In this document: one piece after another, positions 9,486 through 18,614 of the stretch | Numbering within the stretch: the stretch's first letter is position 1 | Layout: every line of letters starts with the position of its first letter | Source: Desulfopila sp. IMCC35008 | GTDB taxonomy: Bacteria > Desulfobacterota > Desulfobulbia > Desulfobulbales > Desulfocapsaceae | NCBI RefSeq assembly: GCF_010646885.2 | Contig: NZ_CP050700.1 | Coordinates: forward strand, 4,056,501-4,120,500 | Length of the DNA: 64,000 nt | Direction: 5' to 3' | Notes under the pieces: generated by a model | What the model saw: only the letters and a program-made list of their open reading frames with translations | Told to the model about the DNA's origin: nothing | Database searches by the model: none | Program-made: the position numbers and the translations under genes

Positions 9486-10130
9486 TGGAAGTTCCTGTCA
9501 TTTATCAGTCTTTTTTTTTGGGGTAAAGCTGTTACTGAACATGGTTTACATAAACCACATATGTTCAGTAATCAAAACCGTCTTAGAGCCTCCAGCAACG
9601 TGCCACTCTTAGTGATACAGAAGGATACGGTTCTGTTGACCATAAGAAAAAGAGAGCCCATCTCTCAATGGCCTGAGATTTATATCAGTCGTGCGAGGTG
9701 AGAGGACAGATCGTCCCTTTGTTTGAAGTCTAGCAAAAAATATACGTTAGGACCAATAAATACCTTAAACAAAAATATATGCATTAACAGGCAATATAGC
9801 AAATCCTCCGGAATCTCACTTTGGCAAAAGACCAGGCGTATCTTTTTGAAAAAGTATGACTACGCGCCAAAACAGAAATAGCTACCAGGTAAATGCTGAT
9901 GTCGCCCCTCTGGTTCACCATCCGCCAAGGCCATCTGTGGGTTACTCCGGCTCCTTGTTTCTGCTGTTATTTCTGCGAGCAATGACTATTCATTGTCTCT
10001 TCCTGTTCAATTCATTCCATTTATACTAGAATCAAGGATCAGCTTTCTCGACAGTTCAAGATGCCCCTCAATATTCAAGCATCTCCATCGTATTGGAACT
10101 ATACGCAATTCAAGCAAGGGGAAGAGACAA
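9486..10130. other. Divergent intergenic region between kaiB and the signalling operon
   Basis: 645 bp without a convincing gene. It must hold the promoters of kaiB (leftward) and of the operon starting at 10131 (rightward). It is AT-rich around 9720-9800. I found no clear sigma-54 or palindromic operator site. An upstream in-frame ATG at 9993 for the response regulator looks unused. Confidence 0.5.
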
Positions 10131-10655
10131 ATGACAACAAGCGACCCAAAACCCTCTATTCTGGTCGTGGATGATGACAGAAACGTCCAAAAACTCCTCA
10201 AACGGCTTCTCTTGAAAGAAGGGTACCTGGTGATTGCATGTGAAGATGCCGGCACAGCACTGCAGACAGCTATTGAGACCTGCCCGGACCTTATATTGCT
10301 CGACATTAACATGCCTGTCGTGGATGGGTACACGCTCTGCAGGCAAATTCTAAAACAGCCAAGCTGCGAGGATATCCCCGTTATCTTTGTGAGCGGACTG
10401 CTCGAGGAGAACGACAAAATAAAAGGGTTTGCCGCAGGGGCTGTTGACTACCTCACCAAGCCTATCCAGAATGCTGAAACTCTGGCCAGGATACGACTCC
10501 ACTTAAGTCTGAAAGAAAAGATGACCGAACTCAAAATTTTCAACAACATAATGATTGAGCGAGAAATGCGAATTATTGAGTTGAAAGAAGAGGTCAACTC
10601 GCTCAATCTGGAACTTGGCAGAACTGCTCCCTACTCAGAAATCTGGCACAAATGA
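10131..10655 (+). CDS. Single-domain response regulator with coiled-coil tail
   Basis: 174 residues. The receiver spans about 10-125 with acidic pocket VVDDD, phospho-acceptor Asp58 in LLDINMPVVDG, a conserved Ser in FVSG and Lys in TKP. The last 45 residues form a helical, heptad-rich tail and no DNA-binding domain is present. It probably acts as a phosphate shuttle or protein partner for the kinase, whose gene overlaps its stop by four bases (ATGA). ATG 10131 follows AGGGGAAGAG at a good distance and is preferred over the in-frame ATG at 9993. It opens a co-oriented operon reaching 20518. Confidence 0.92.
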   Translation: MTTSDPKPSILVVDDDRNVQKLLKRLLLKEGYLVIACEDAGTALQTAIETCPDLILLDINMPVVDGYTLCRQILKQPSCEDIPVIFVSGLLEENDKIKGFAAGAVDYLTKPIQNAETLARIRLHLSLKEKMTELKIFNNIMIEREMRIIELKEEVNSLNLELGRTAPYSEIWHK

Positions 10656-13600
10656 CAACAAACAACACCCGCCGACTACACAACCACGTGCAATTATCTT
10701 CTCACAAAACCAGAGTCCTCAGACAAACTCTTTTAATACTGCTGTTTTTTGCCATTACTGCGACCGTCACATTCTCCGCCTTACAATTCATCAAACAGGA
10801 ACATGCTGATTCGATTAGCCAGAATCTGCATACGGTTATGCGGGCGACAAAAGAAGCTCTCCACATCTGGCTCGATGGCCAATTCAGTGAGATTGAACTA
10901 CTCGCCCAGCACCCCAAGTTCATTAACCTTGCAAGTCAGCTTATCGCCGAATTTGATCAAGAAGGCAATATGGCTGCCCATCCGGCACAAAAAAAACTGC
11001 ACGACTTTCTTGACAAGTGGCTTGCGACAAACAGAGCCGTCGGCTTTTATCTGCTTAAACCTGATGGCACCAACATTTCATCAAGCCATGACAGCGAAAT
11101 CGGCATCGTCACCTCCCTTTCACGAAGAACAGCATATTTTAAAGAAGTTTTAATGGGCAATCGCTTATTTATCCAACCTTTCAACGCCCTCACCCCGGTA
11201 CCTGATACAGATGATGATGTGCAAACACGAAAGCCAACGATGTTTCTTGCTGTTCCGGTTTTTGATGAGCAGAATCTAGTGCTTGCCATACTCGCCATCC
11301 GGTTGGACCCGAGGCGAGACTTTTCCCATATCGCACAGCTTGCTCAGTCCGGCCGGACTGGTAACTTTTATCTTTTCAATAAACGGGCATATTTATTGAC
11401 CTCCGGCAGATATGATCAACAAATGGTTGAAACGGGTCTGATAGATACGGAAGCCTCCCTCCTCAATGTCCGTCTGCTTGACCCGGGAGGCGACCTGACC
11501 TCGGGATATCAACCAAACCGGCCCCGGGAGGAGATGGAACTCACGCGGTTGGCTAAAGCCGCAGTAGCCGAAAAGTCCGGCCTGGATGTCGCTGGCTATC
11601 GAAATTTTTTAGGGGTCAGGGTGGTCGGTTCCTGGGAATGGGATAATGAGTATCACTTCGGACTCGGCTATGAGATAAACGTTTCCGAAGCGTATAGCCC
11701 CTATCGAACGACTCAGGCCATCATCATCCTGGTAGCCGCAATCATCTCAATACTCAGCATGTTCCTCTTTCTGAACGCTATAAAAAAACAGCACGCGCTT
11801 GCACGATCGAGAGAGATTCTGGCGGCCAGCGAAGAGAAGTTCAGAAAGGTTTCTGAAGCAATAGCAGATGCGGTTGTCTTGCTTGACCCGCAGCAAAGGA
11901 TCAGATTCTGGAATTCGAGCGCCACAGCGATTTTCGGTTACCCTGAACAGGATGTCTTACAGCGCAAACTTCTCCCGTTGGTCACTTCTGAGGCTACCAC
12001 TAAAAAACGCGATGACCCTCTTGCCAAGCTCCTGCAACAGACCTCAGCGTTTTCAACAGGATGCTCACAAGAGCTCCAACTACGAGATAAAGAAGGAACT
12101 CTTCACCCGGTTGAAACATATCTCAAGACTTTCATGATGCAGGATGAACAGTGGTGTATCTGCACTTTCAAAGACATTGGAGAGAGGAAAAAGGCAGAGC
12201 AAACGCTCAAACAGAGCGAGAAGCTGCTAAAAGATGCCCAGCACATTGTTCAGTTAGGTCACTGGATGGTCGATTTCACGAAAAAGACCTTTCAGTGTTC
12301 AGATGCCATCTATCGTATCCTGGAACTCGAACCCAAGCAAAAGGACCTGACTCGCTCTCTCTTTCTTCAGTTTGTGCATCCTGAAGACAGAGAGGGTTTC
12401 AAACGGTCCTTTCAGCAGTCTGCTCAAGAAAAATCTTTGCTTGACATTGAATTCAGACTGCTCCTGCCGAACGGAACAATTAAATATATACACCAACGCG
12501 GAAGAACAGTTGTCGACATAAACGGTAAGCCCAGCACATCATTTGGCACCATGCAGGATATTACCGAAAGAAAGGCGCTGGAACTGGAAGCGATCAAAGC
12601 CAGAGACGAAGCTAAAATGGCTCTTACCAGGCTTGCCTCACAAGAAAGACGTTTTCGTTCTCTTGTGGCCAACCTGCCAGGGGCGGTCTACCGTTGCGCA
12701 GGAACAGATCGCTGGTCAATCTCCTACATTTCAGATCACATTGAATTGATAAGTGGCTATAGCGCCGCTGATTTTCAGGGCCCCGATGCACGGGAATTCC
12801 TCAGCATCATTCACCCTGACGATCGACAACGAGTCGTAACATCTATCAAACAGAACCTCGCAAACCATAATCGCTTCTATATTGAATACAGGATTGTCGA
12901 TCGTCAACAAAGCGTACACTGGCTATCCGAACAGGCAAATCTTATTACTACTCCCAATGGTCCAAGTTCTATCGATGGCTACATATATGATATAACTGAC
13001 CGAATTGAAAGAGAGAATTCACTCAAATCTGTTACCAGCAGGTTGCAAATGGCCACGGAGGGTGGCCGAATCGGTATCTGGGACTGGAATATTGAGAACG
13101 ATGACCTGATCTGGGATAATTCCATGTATCTCCTCTATGGCTGTGACAAGGCCTCAATTAGCAATCTGAACGATTGGCAACCGCACATATTGGATGCAGA
13201 TTTCGAACAATTTAAAACCGACATTCAAGAGACAATCAAGTTCAAAAGAAACCTGAACACGACATTCAGGATTCATGGCCCAAATAATCAAATTCGTTTC
13301 ATCAGAGGCAAAGGAAAACTCTTTTTTAATGACTCCGGGAACGCTGTTCGCATGCTCGGCGTGAATTATGATATCACTGAAGCAGTCACCGCCCAAAAGG
13401 AACTCGCCGCCCTGAATGAAGATCTCGAAAAACGTATAGAGGATCGTACCGAAGAACTTAAAAAATCGAAAAAAGCGGCCCTGAGTTTACTGCAGGACGC
13501 GAACCTGCAGCGGCAAAGAGCGGAACAGGCCCTCACCAACCTCGAGCAGTCTCAACAAGCCCTCATTGCCAGTGAAGAAAACTTCAGAGGCTTGGTTGAA

Positions 13601-16585
13601 AGTATTGATGATATAATATGGGCCTACGATGAGAATTGGAAAATTATTTATGTAAGCCCGACCTGCCTGGAAATACTTGGTTATTTGCAAGAAGAGGTCA
13701 TGGGCAAGGAAGGCATGATAAATATGGTCCCGGAGGATAAACCGATCTGGCAGGAAGCGTTCGGACAATCCATTGCAACGAAAAAGCCCATCAAGGGTGT
13801 GGAGTGCCGGTTTCAACATAAACACGGAGGGAAAAGCGTTTATCTCGAAACCAATGCAACCCCAATTTACACCCCAAATGGGGATTTTAAGGGGTTTAGA
13901 GGAGTCAGCCGTGATATCACCAGTCGAAAGCTTGCTGAATTGGATCTGAAGAAATTATCTCGTTCGGTGGATGCAAGCCCCGCTTCCATCGTCATAACTG
14001 ATGCCGATGGAATTATAGAATATGTCAACCCGAAATTTGTCGAGGTTACCGGATACCGGCCCGACGAAGTGATTGGCTCCAAACCGAGCATTCTGAAATC
14101 AGGCAAGCATCCGGAATCATTTTACCTTAACATGTGGAAAACACTAAGCCGCGGCAACGAGTGGCATGGCCAGATCTGCAATAAAAAGAAAGACGGGACG
14201 CTGTTCTGGGAACGAACATCCATCTCTCCTATCCGTGATGAAAGAGAATCTATAACCCATTTTGTAGCTATCAAGGAAGACATAACCAAGAATATCGAAG
14301 CAGAAAAAGCGCTGCAGAAAGCACTTGCCAAATCAGAGGAAGCGACTCTTGCGAAAAGCAACTTTTTAGCGAACATGAGCCATGAAATCAGAACTCCGAT
14401 GAACGCTATCATTGGCATGACCCACCTGGCGCTGCAAACCGAACTCGATAGCAGACAAAAAAACTATCTTAATACGGTTAACAATTCTGCCACATCTTTA
14501 CTGAATATTGTTAATGACATTCTTGATTTCTCCAAGATTGAAGCAGGGAAGCTTGAAATAGAGAAAACCACGTTCAACATTTCCGAGACACTCGACAATG
14601 TCGTCGCCATTTTTGCCAATGATCTGGCCAACAAAGGACTTGAGTTGCTCGTTAACATCGATCAGGAAATTCCTCCGGTGCTAGTGGGAGACCCACTGCG
14701 GATTGGACAAATTTTCAACAACCTCCTGAGCAACGCAGTAAAATTCACAGAGTATGGCGAAGTGGAAATTTCCATTCAGCTCAGGCAACTCGATCTCTCC
14801 AATATACTGCTCGAATGCGAAGTGGCCGATACAGGTATCGGCATGAGCGAAGAACAGCAGAAAAATCTCTTTGAAAAATTCAGCCAGGCTGATGGTTCTA
14901 CAACTCGCCTGTATGGTGGTACGGGATTGGGGCTCTCTATCTGCAAGGAGTTGCTTGACCTTATGCATGGCACGATCCACCTGGAAAGCGCTCCCGGTGT
15001 TGGTGCTCGTTTCATCTTTACTCTGGAGTTGGAACACAAATCTGACCGCAGGGCGAATACAACAACGTTTAAAGAATTACTGAACCTGCACGACCTGCAG
15101 GTACTGCTCATAGAAGCAAACCCTAAAATCGTCAAACATCTCGAACGGGTGCTGAAAAGCTTTTCTTTTCAGGTGCAAAGTTGCTCAGGCACTGCCCAAG
15201 CTGAGAGCATGATAACTGCGGCAGAACAGCAGAAAAAACCTTATGAGCTTATAATAGCCAACTATCGCCCCAATGGACAGGAGCCGATTCCTCATGCTTT
15301 CACATCTGCGTCCCCCCTCCCACTCATACTGATGACCACAGTTCGCGACTATACCGCAACCGAAGAGTTGCTGCAAAATAGGGATCGGGCAGCTCTCTTG
15401 GGTAAGCCGGTAACAACCTCCGCACTCTTTAATGCAATTGCCGAGGTGTTTGGATTGCAGCAGTCCAAGGTACAGAAACGAAGAGAATTATCCGAGCACT
15501 CGAAAGGAAAAGAACTGCATACTATTGCCAACGCCCATATTTTATTGGTTGAAGACAATACTATCAACCAGCAGGTTGCTGTTGAACTCCTCGAAAAGGC
15601 ACGTGTCAGGATAACTCTTGCCAGTAATGGCCAGGAAGCAATTACCGCTGCAAAAGAGCAGCCTTTCGATCTTATTTTAATGGACATTCAAATGCCGGTT
15701 ATGGATGGCATCTCCGCAACCAAACACATTAGAGAGCATGTCCCCGCCAACAGTAAAGTCCCAATTGTGGCAATGACTGCGCATGCCATGGCAGGAGACC
15801 GGGAGCGCAGTCTTGAGGCCGGCATGAATGATCACCTGGCGAAGCCCATTAACCCGGAAGAACTCTATTTCTGTCTCGTGCACTGGATCAAAACAGACAA
15901 TCTGGAAGACAGCAAAAGTTTTGCTGAAGACAGGCTCGGGGAAGAGCATGCCGACGATCGTCAGCGCGGCCCATCCCTTCCTAAGCAAATAGCCGGCCTG
16001 AATATCACTGACGGCCTGCAAAGAGTAGCAGGAAACCGCCAGCTCTATTTATCACTCCTTCGTGATTTTCTGTCCCAAACAGAACATTTCCGGGAGGAGG
16101 TTCAGGCTTGTCATAACCGGAATGACAAGCCTACCTTACAAAGGGTTGTCCATACGCTGAAAGGGGTTGCCGGCAGTATCGGTGCCAGGGAACTACAGCA
16201 GGCAAGCCTTGACTTCGAGCGAGAGATTCACAACAAGTCGGATAATTTCCAAATTATGCAAGATGTTCTGTTCAGGGAACTGCAACAGGTGCGAGACAGT
16301 ATTCTGGAGTTGCTGGAACCTGTTCCGTCACAGGAAAAGTCCTCACAACCAGTGGAACATCCAACTGTTGACTTGGCACATATTAAAGATGTTCTGACTG
16401 ATTTACTCAAACTTTTAGCGATCAGGGATATGGAAGCGGAAAGTCGCTTTTTTGAAATACGGGACATGCTCCTCTCACAATTTCCGCAACAAACACAACG
16501 CCTGACTGAATACATGGAAGCCCTTGATTTTAAAAACGCGCAGATAGTTGCACGTGAGATATCCACAAACCTGTACGATTCTTAA
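10652..16585 (+). CDS. Giant Cache/multi-PAS hybrid histidine kinase with two receivers and HPt
   Basis: 1977-residue inner-membrane sensor. TM1 is at about 25-45, a periplasmic dCache-like domain at about 50-350 and TM2 at about 352-374. Six PAS domains lie between about 385 and 1220, with a Glu/Lys/Ala coiled coil near 915-975. HisKA carries MSHEIRTPMNAIIGM with His near 1246, followed by HATPase (DTGIGMSEEQ, GGTGLGLSI). A first receiver at about 1480-1600 is degenerate: the expected acidic residues are replaced (LLIEANPK, IIANYRP). A second, intact receiver has Asp near 1675 in LMDIQMPVMDG. An HPt domain has His near 1833 in HTLKGVAGSIG. This is BarA-like phosphorelay logic with a much larger input section. 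The likely output partners are the regulators encoded beside it. Confidence 0.94.
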   Translation: MTTNNTRRLHNHVQLSSHKTRVLRQTLLILLFFAITATVTFSALQFIKQEHADSISQNLHTVMRATKEALHIWLDGQFSEIELLAQHPKFINLASQLIAEFDQEGNMAAHPAQKKLHDFLDKWLATNRAVGFYLLKPDGTNISSSHDSEIGIVTSLSRRTAYFKEVLMGNRLFIQPFNALTPVPDTDDDVQTRKPTMFLAVPVFDEQNLVLAILAIRLDPRRDFSHIAQLAQSGRTGNFYLFNKRAYLLTSGRYDQQMVETGLIDTEASLLNVRLLDPGGDLTSGYQPNRPREEMELTRLAKAAVAEKSGLDVAGYRNFLGVRVVGSWEWDNEYHFGLGYEINVSEAYSPYRTTQAIIILVAAIISILSMFLFLNAIKKQHALARSREILAASEEKFRKVSEAIADAVVLLDPQQRIRFWNSSATAIFGYPEQDVLQRKLLPLVTSEATTKKRDDPLAKLLQQTSAFSTGCSQELQLRDKEGTLHPVETYLKTFMMQDEQWCICTFKDIGERKKAEQTLKQSEKLLKDAQHIVQLGHWMVDFTKKTFQCSDAIYRILELEPKQKDLTRSLFLQFVHPEDREGFKRSFQQSAQEKSLLDIEFRLLLPNGTIKYIHQRGRTVVDINGKPSTSFGTMQDITERKALELEAIKARDEAKMALTRLASQERRFRSLVANLPGAVYRCAGTDRWSISYISDHIELISGYSAADFQGPDAREFLSIIHPDDRQRVVTSIKQNLANHNRFYIEYRIVDRQQSVHWLSEQANLITTPNGPSSIDGYIYDITDRIERENSLKSVTSRLQMATEGGRIGIWDWNIENDDLIWDNSMYLLYGCDKASISNLNDWQPHILDADFEQFKTDIQETIKFKRNLNTTFRIHGPNNQIRFIRGKGKLFFNDSGNAVRMLGVNYDITEAVTAQKELAALNEDLEKRIEDRTEELKKSKKAALSLLQDANLQRQRAEQALTNLEQSQQALIASEENFRGLVESIDDIIWAYDENWKIIYVSPTCLEILGYLQEEVMGKEGMINMVPEDKPIWQEAFGQSIATKKPIKGVECRFQHKHGGKSVYLETNATPIYTPNGDFKGFRGVSRDITSRKLAELDLKKLSRSVDASPASIVITDADGIIEYVNPKFVEVTGYRPDEVIGSKPSILKSGKHPESFYLNMWKTLSRGNEWHGQICNKKKDGTLFWERTSISPIRDERESITHFVAIKEDITKNIEAEKALQKALAKSEEATLAKSNFLANMSHEIRTPMNAIIGMTHLALQTELDSRQKNYLNTVNNSATSLLNIVNDILDFSKIEAGKLEIEKTTFNISETLDNVVAIFANDLANKGLELLVNIDQEIPPVLVGDPLRIGQIFNNLLSNAVKFTEYGEVEISIQLRQLDLSNILLECEVADTGIGMSEEQQKNLFEKFSQADGSTTRLYGGTGLGLSICKELLDLMHGTIHLESAPGVGARFIFTLELEHKSDRRANTTTFKELLNLHDLQVLLIEANPKIVKHLERVLKSFSFQVQSCSGTAQAESMITAAEQQKKPYELIIANYRPNGQEPIPHAFTSASPLPLILMTTVRDYTATEELLQNRDRAALLGKPVTTSALFNAIAEVFGLQQSKVQKRRELSEHSKGKELHTIANAHILLVEDNTINQQVAVELLEKARVRITLASNGQEAITAAKEQPFDLILMDIQMPVMDGISATKHIREHVPANSKVPIVAMTAHAMAGDRERSLEAGMNDHLAKPINPEELYFCLVHWIKTDNLEDSKSFAEDRLGEEHADDRQRGPSLPKQIAGLNITDGLQRVAGNRQLYLSLLRDFLSQTEHFREEVQACHNRNDKPTLQRVVHTLKGVAGSIGARELQQASLDFEREIHNKSDNFQIMQDVLFRELQQVRDSILELLEPVPSQEKSSQPVEHPTVDLAHIKDVLTDLLKLLAIRDMEAESRFFEIRDMLLSQFPQQTQRLTEYMEALDFKNAQIVAREISTNLYDS

Positions 16586-16598
16586 ACGGTTGAGCACA

Positions 16599-17633
16599 AT
16601 GAGTAAGAAAAGAATACTTGTCGTTGACGATGCCCCCGCCAATCTGCGATTGCTGAGCGAGATTCTCAAGAAGGAGTATTCTGTCAGTGTCGCCAACAGC
16701 GGTGAAGAAGCCTTGAAAATCGCGGCATTAGATGAGAAGCCGAGCCTCATCCTGCTCGATGTAATGATGCCGGAGATGGATGGGTATGAAGTCTGTCTGC
16801 GCCTGAAAGCCCGGGATTCAACAAAGAATATCCCTGTGCTGTTCGTCACCTCTATGGGAGAGGCACAGAATGAGGCAAGAGGATTAAGGTTGGGTGCCGT
16901 GGATTATATAACTAAACCGATAAATCCTTCAATATTACTGGCCCGAGTTCATACACATATGGACCTGCATGCCCATAGAGAACAGCTTGAGGAGCTGGTT
17001 AACCAACGGACTGCCCAGTTGCGTGACGGCTACATTGATACAGTTTACAGATTAACCCTGATATCTGAATTCAAAGATGAAGATACCGGTACACACATTA
17101 GAAGAATCAGTTACTATACAAAAGAACTGGCCAGACAGCTTGGTATGGATGACGAGTTCTGTGAAGCAATCTTTTACGCTTCCCCAATGCATGACATTGG
17201 CAAGGTGGCTCTTCCCGATGCCATATTAATCAAATCAGGCCCCCTGACCGATGCGGAATGGCGCAATATGCAAACCCATACAACTGTCGGGGCAAAAATC
17301 CTTGAAGGTGCAAAATCACCATACCTGCGCATGGCCATTGACATAGCGAGACATCATCATGAACGCTGGAACGGGGGAGGATACCCCGATGGACTCAGTG
17401 GTGAGGCAATTCCACTGACCGCCCGAATCATGAACATTACCGACCAATACGATGCCCTGCGAAGCAAACGCCCATATAAACCGGCGATAGACCACGCGAA
17501 CACAGTAAAAATCATTACTCAAGGTGATGGCCGGACAATGCCGGAACACTTCGACCCGGACATTCTCTCCGCCTTCAATCGGGTAGCCGACACTTTTAAC
17601 GATATTTTTTTAATGCACAAAGACGAGGAATGA
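16599..17633 (+). CDS. Response regulator with HD-GYP c-di-GMP phosphodiesterase domain
   Basis: 344 residues. The receiver at about 4-120 has Asp54 in LLDVMMPEMDG. A short coiled linker leads to an HD-GYP domain: HDIGK with the HD pair at 198-199, the HHERWNGGGYPDGLSG block with GYP near 262, and a downstream YDALRSKRPYK. All expected metal ligands appear present, so c-di-GMP hydrolysis controlled by phosphorylation is likely. The start at ATG 16599 lies 13 bp after the hybrid kinase stop; the ribosome binding site is weak, suggesting translational coupling. Confidence 0.95.
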   Translation: MSKKRILVVDDAPANLRLLSEILKKEYSVSVANSGEEALKIAALDEKPSLILLDVMMPEMDGYEVCLRLKARDSTKNIPVLFVTSMGEAQNEARGLRLGAVDYITKPINPSILLARVHTHMDLHAHREQLEELVNQRTAQLRDGYIDTVYRLTLISEFKDEDTGTHIRRISYYTKELARQLGMDDEFCEAIFYASPMHDIGKVALPDAILIKSGPLTDAEWRNMQTHTTVGAKILEGAKSPYLRMAIDIARHHHERWNGGGYPDGLSGEAIPLTARIMNITDQYDALRSKRPYKPAIDHANTVKIITQGDGRTMPEHFDPDILSAFNRVADTFNDIFLMHKDEE

Positions 17634-17678
17634 CAATTAGCGGCCATTCCCAATGCTGATGATTGCGAGGAAATCGAA

Positions 17679-18614
17679 ATGAACAGAATACTGGTAGTGG
17701 ATGACACCCCGTCGAACATAAAGATACTCAACAACCTGCTCTGCAAGGACTATCGCGTGAGTATTGCCACCAACGGAGCAGAGGCCCTGGAGGTTGCCCA
17801 CAGCCAGCTGCCGGATTTAATCCTTTTGGACATCATGATGCCTGAAATGGACGGCTATGAGGTTTGCCGGAGATTGAAAAAGGATACGACAACGAACAAT
17901 ATACCAATTATTTTTGTGACCGCCAAAAGTGAGCTTGGAGATGAACAGAAAGGTTTGCAACTTGGTGCTGTCGATTATATTACCAAACCGTTCTCGCCCC
18001 CTATCACTCTTGCCAGGATCCGTAATCATCTCGATCTGAAACAGGTACGCGATAATCTTGAACAACTTGTCAGAGAACGCACAGCCGAGCTCCAAAGAAA
18101 AGTAGTTGAGCTCGAAGCCCGGGACAAACTGATCCGTATCCAGATGCAGAGCGCAGACCGACCGACCGTCGAGAGCGAAATCCTCAGTACAGTCGGTATG
18201 GTAATAGAACCAGACTGGCTCTGCCTGGTCTATCCCGCCAAAGAGAAAAGCGCCAACAACACTGTCCTTTCAGCTGTCCACACTGTAAACGGTCCCGCAT
18301 CTTCTGGCAGAATCGTGTCACAGCCGGACGAAATTGCCCTGGCACTTGCCTTCAAGGCCTCTCAATCTGGAAGGGTTGAGCAGGATGAGCCGTACATTGC
18401 CTCACCCGCCTGCTATCAAAATGAAACTCTGGCTGTACTGCTGGCAAAGACAACAGTTTCAGATCAAGCGGATATCGACGAGAAGGCGCGTGCACTCTGG
18501 AGAATGAGTAATGAGGTAGCCATGGTGCTGCAAATGACCAATTTCAATGAAGATCTAGAGAGTGGAAAAGTTGATTTCGATGCTTTGATGAACCTGGCGG
18601 AGAAAAATCTCTGA
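17679..18614 (+). CDS. Response regulator with C-terminal GAF-like domain
   Basis: 311 residues. The receiver at about 1-120 has Asp51 in LLDIMMPEMDG, closely related to the receiver of the gene before it. A coiled linker (LEQLVRERTAELQRKVVELE) follows, then about 160 residues of mixed alpha/beta sequence with the pattern of a degenerate GAF domain; no enzymatic motif is seen. Its stop overlaps the ATG of the FapA-like gene in TGATG, so the two are translationally coupled. It may relay the kinase signal to that protein. Confidence 0.85.
   Translation: MNRILVVDDTPSNIKILNNLLCKDYRVSIATNGAEALEVAHSQLPDLILLDIMMPEMDGYEVCRRLKKDTTTNNIPIIFVTAKSELGDEQKGLQLGAVDYITKPFSPPITLARIRNHLDLKQVRDNLEQLVRERTAELQRKVVELEARDKLIRIQMQSADRPTVESEILSTVGMVIEPDWLCLVYPAKEKSANNTVLSAVHTVNGPASSGRIVSQPDEIALALAFKASQSGRVEQDEPYIASPACYQNETLAVLLAKTTVSDQADIDEKARALWRMSNEVAMVLQMTNFNEDLESGKVDFDALMNLAEKNL

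Noticed and set aside
9993..10130. N-terminal extension of the response regulator
   Set aside because: No ribosome binding site at 9993, and the extra 46 residues do not belong to a receiver; ATG 10131 has a good site.
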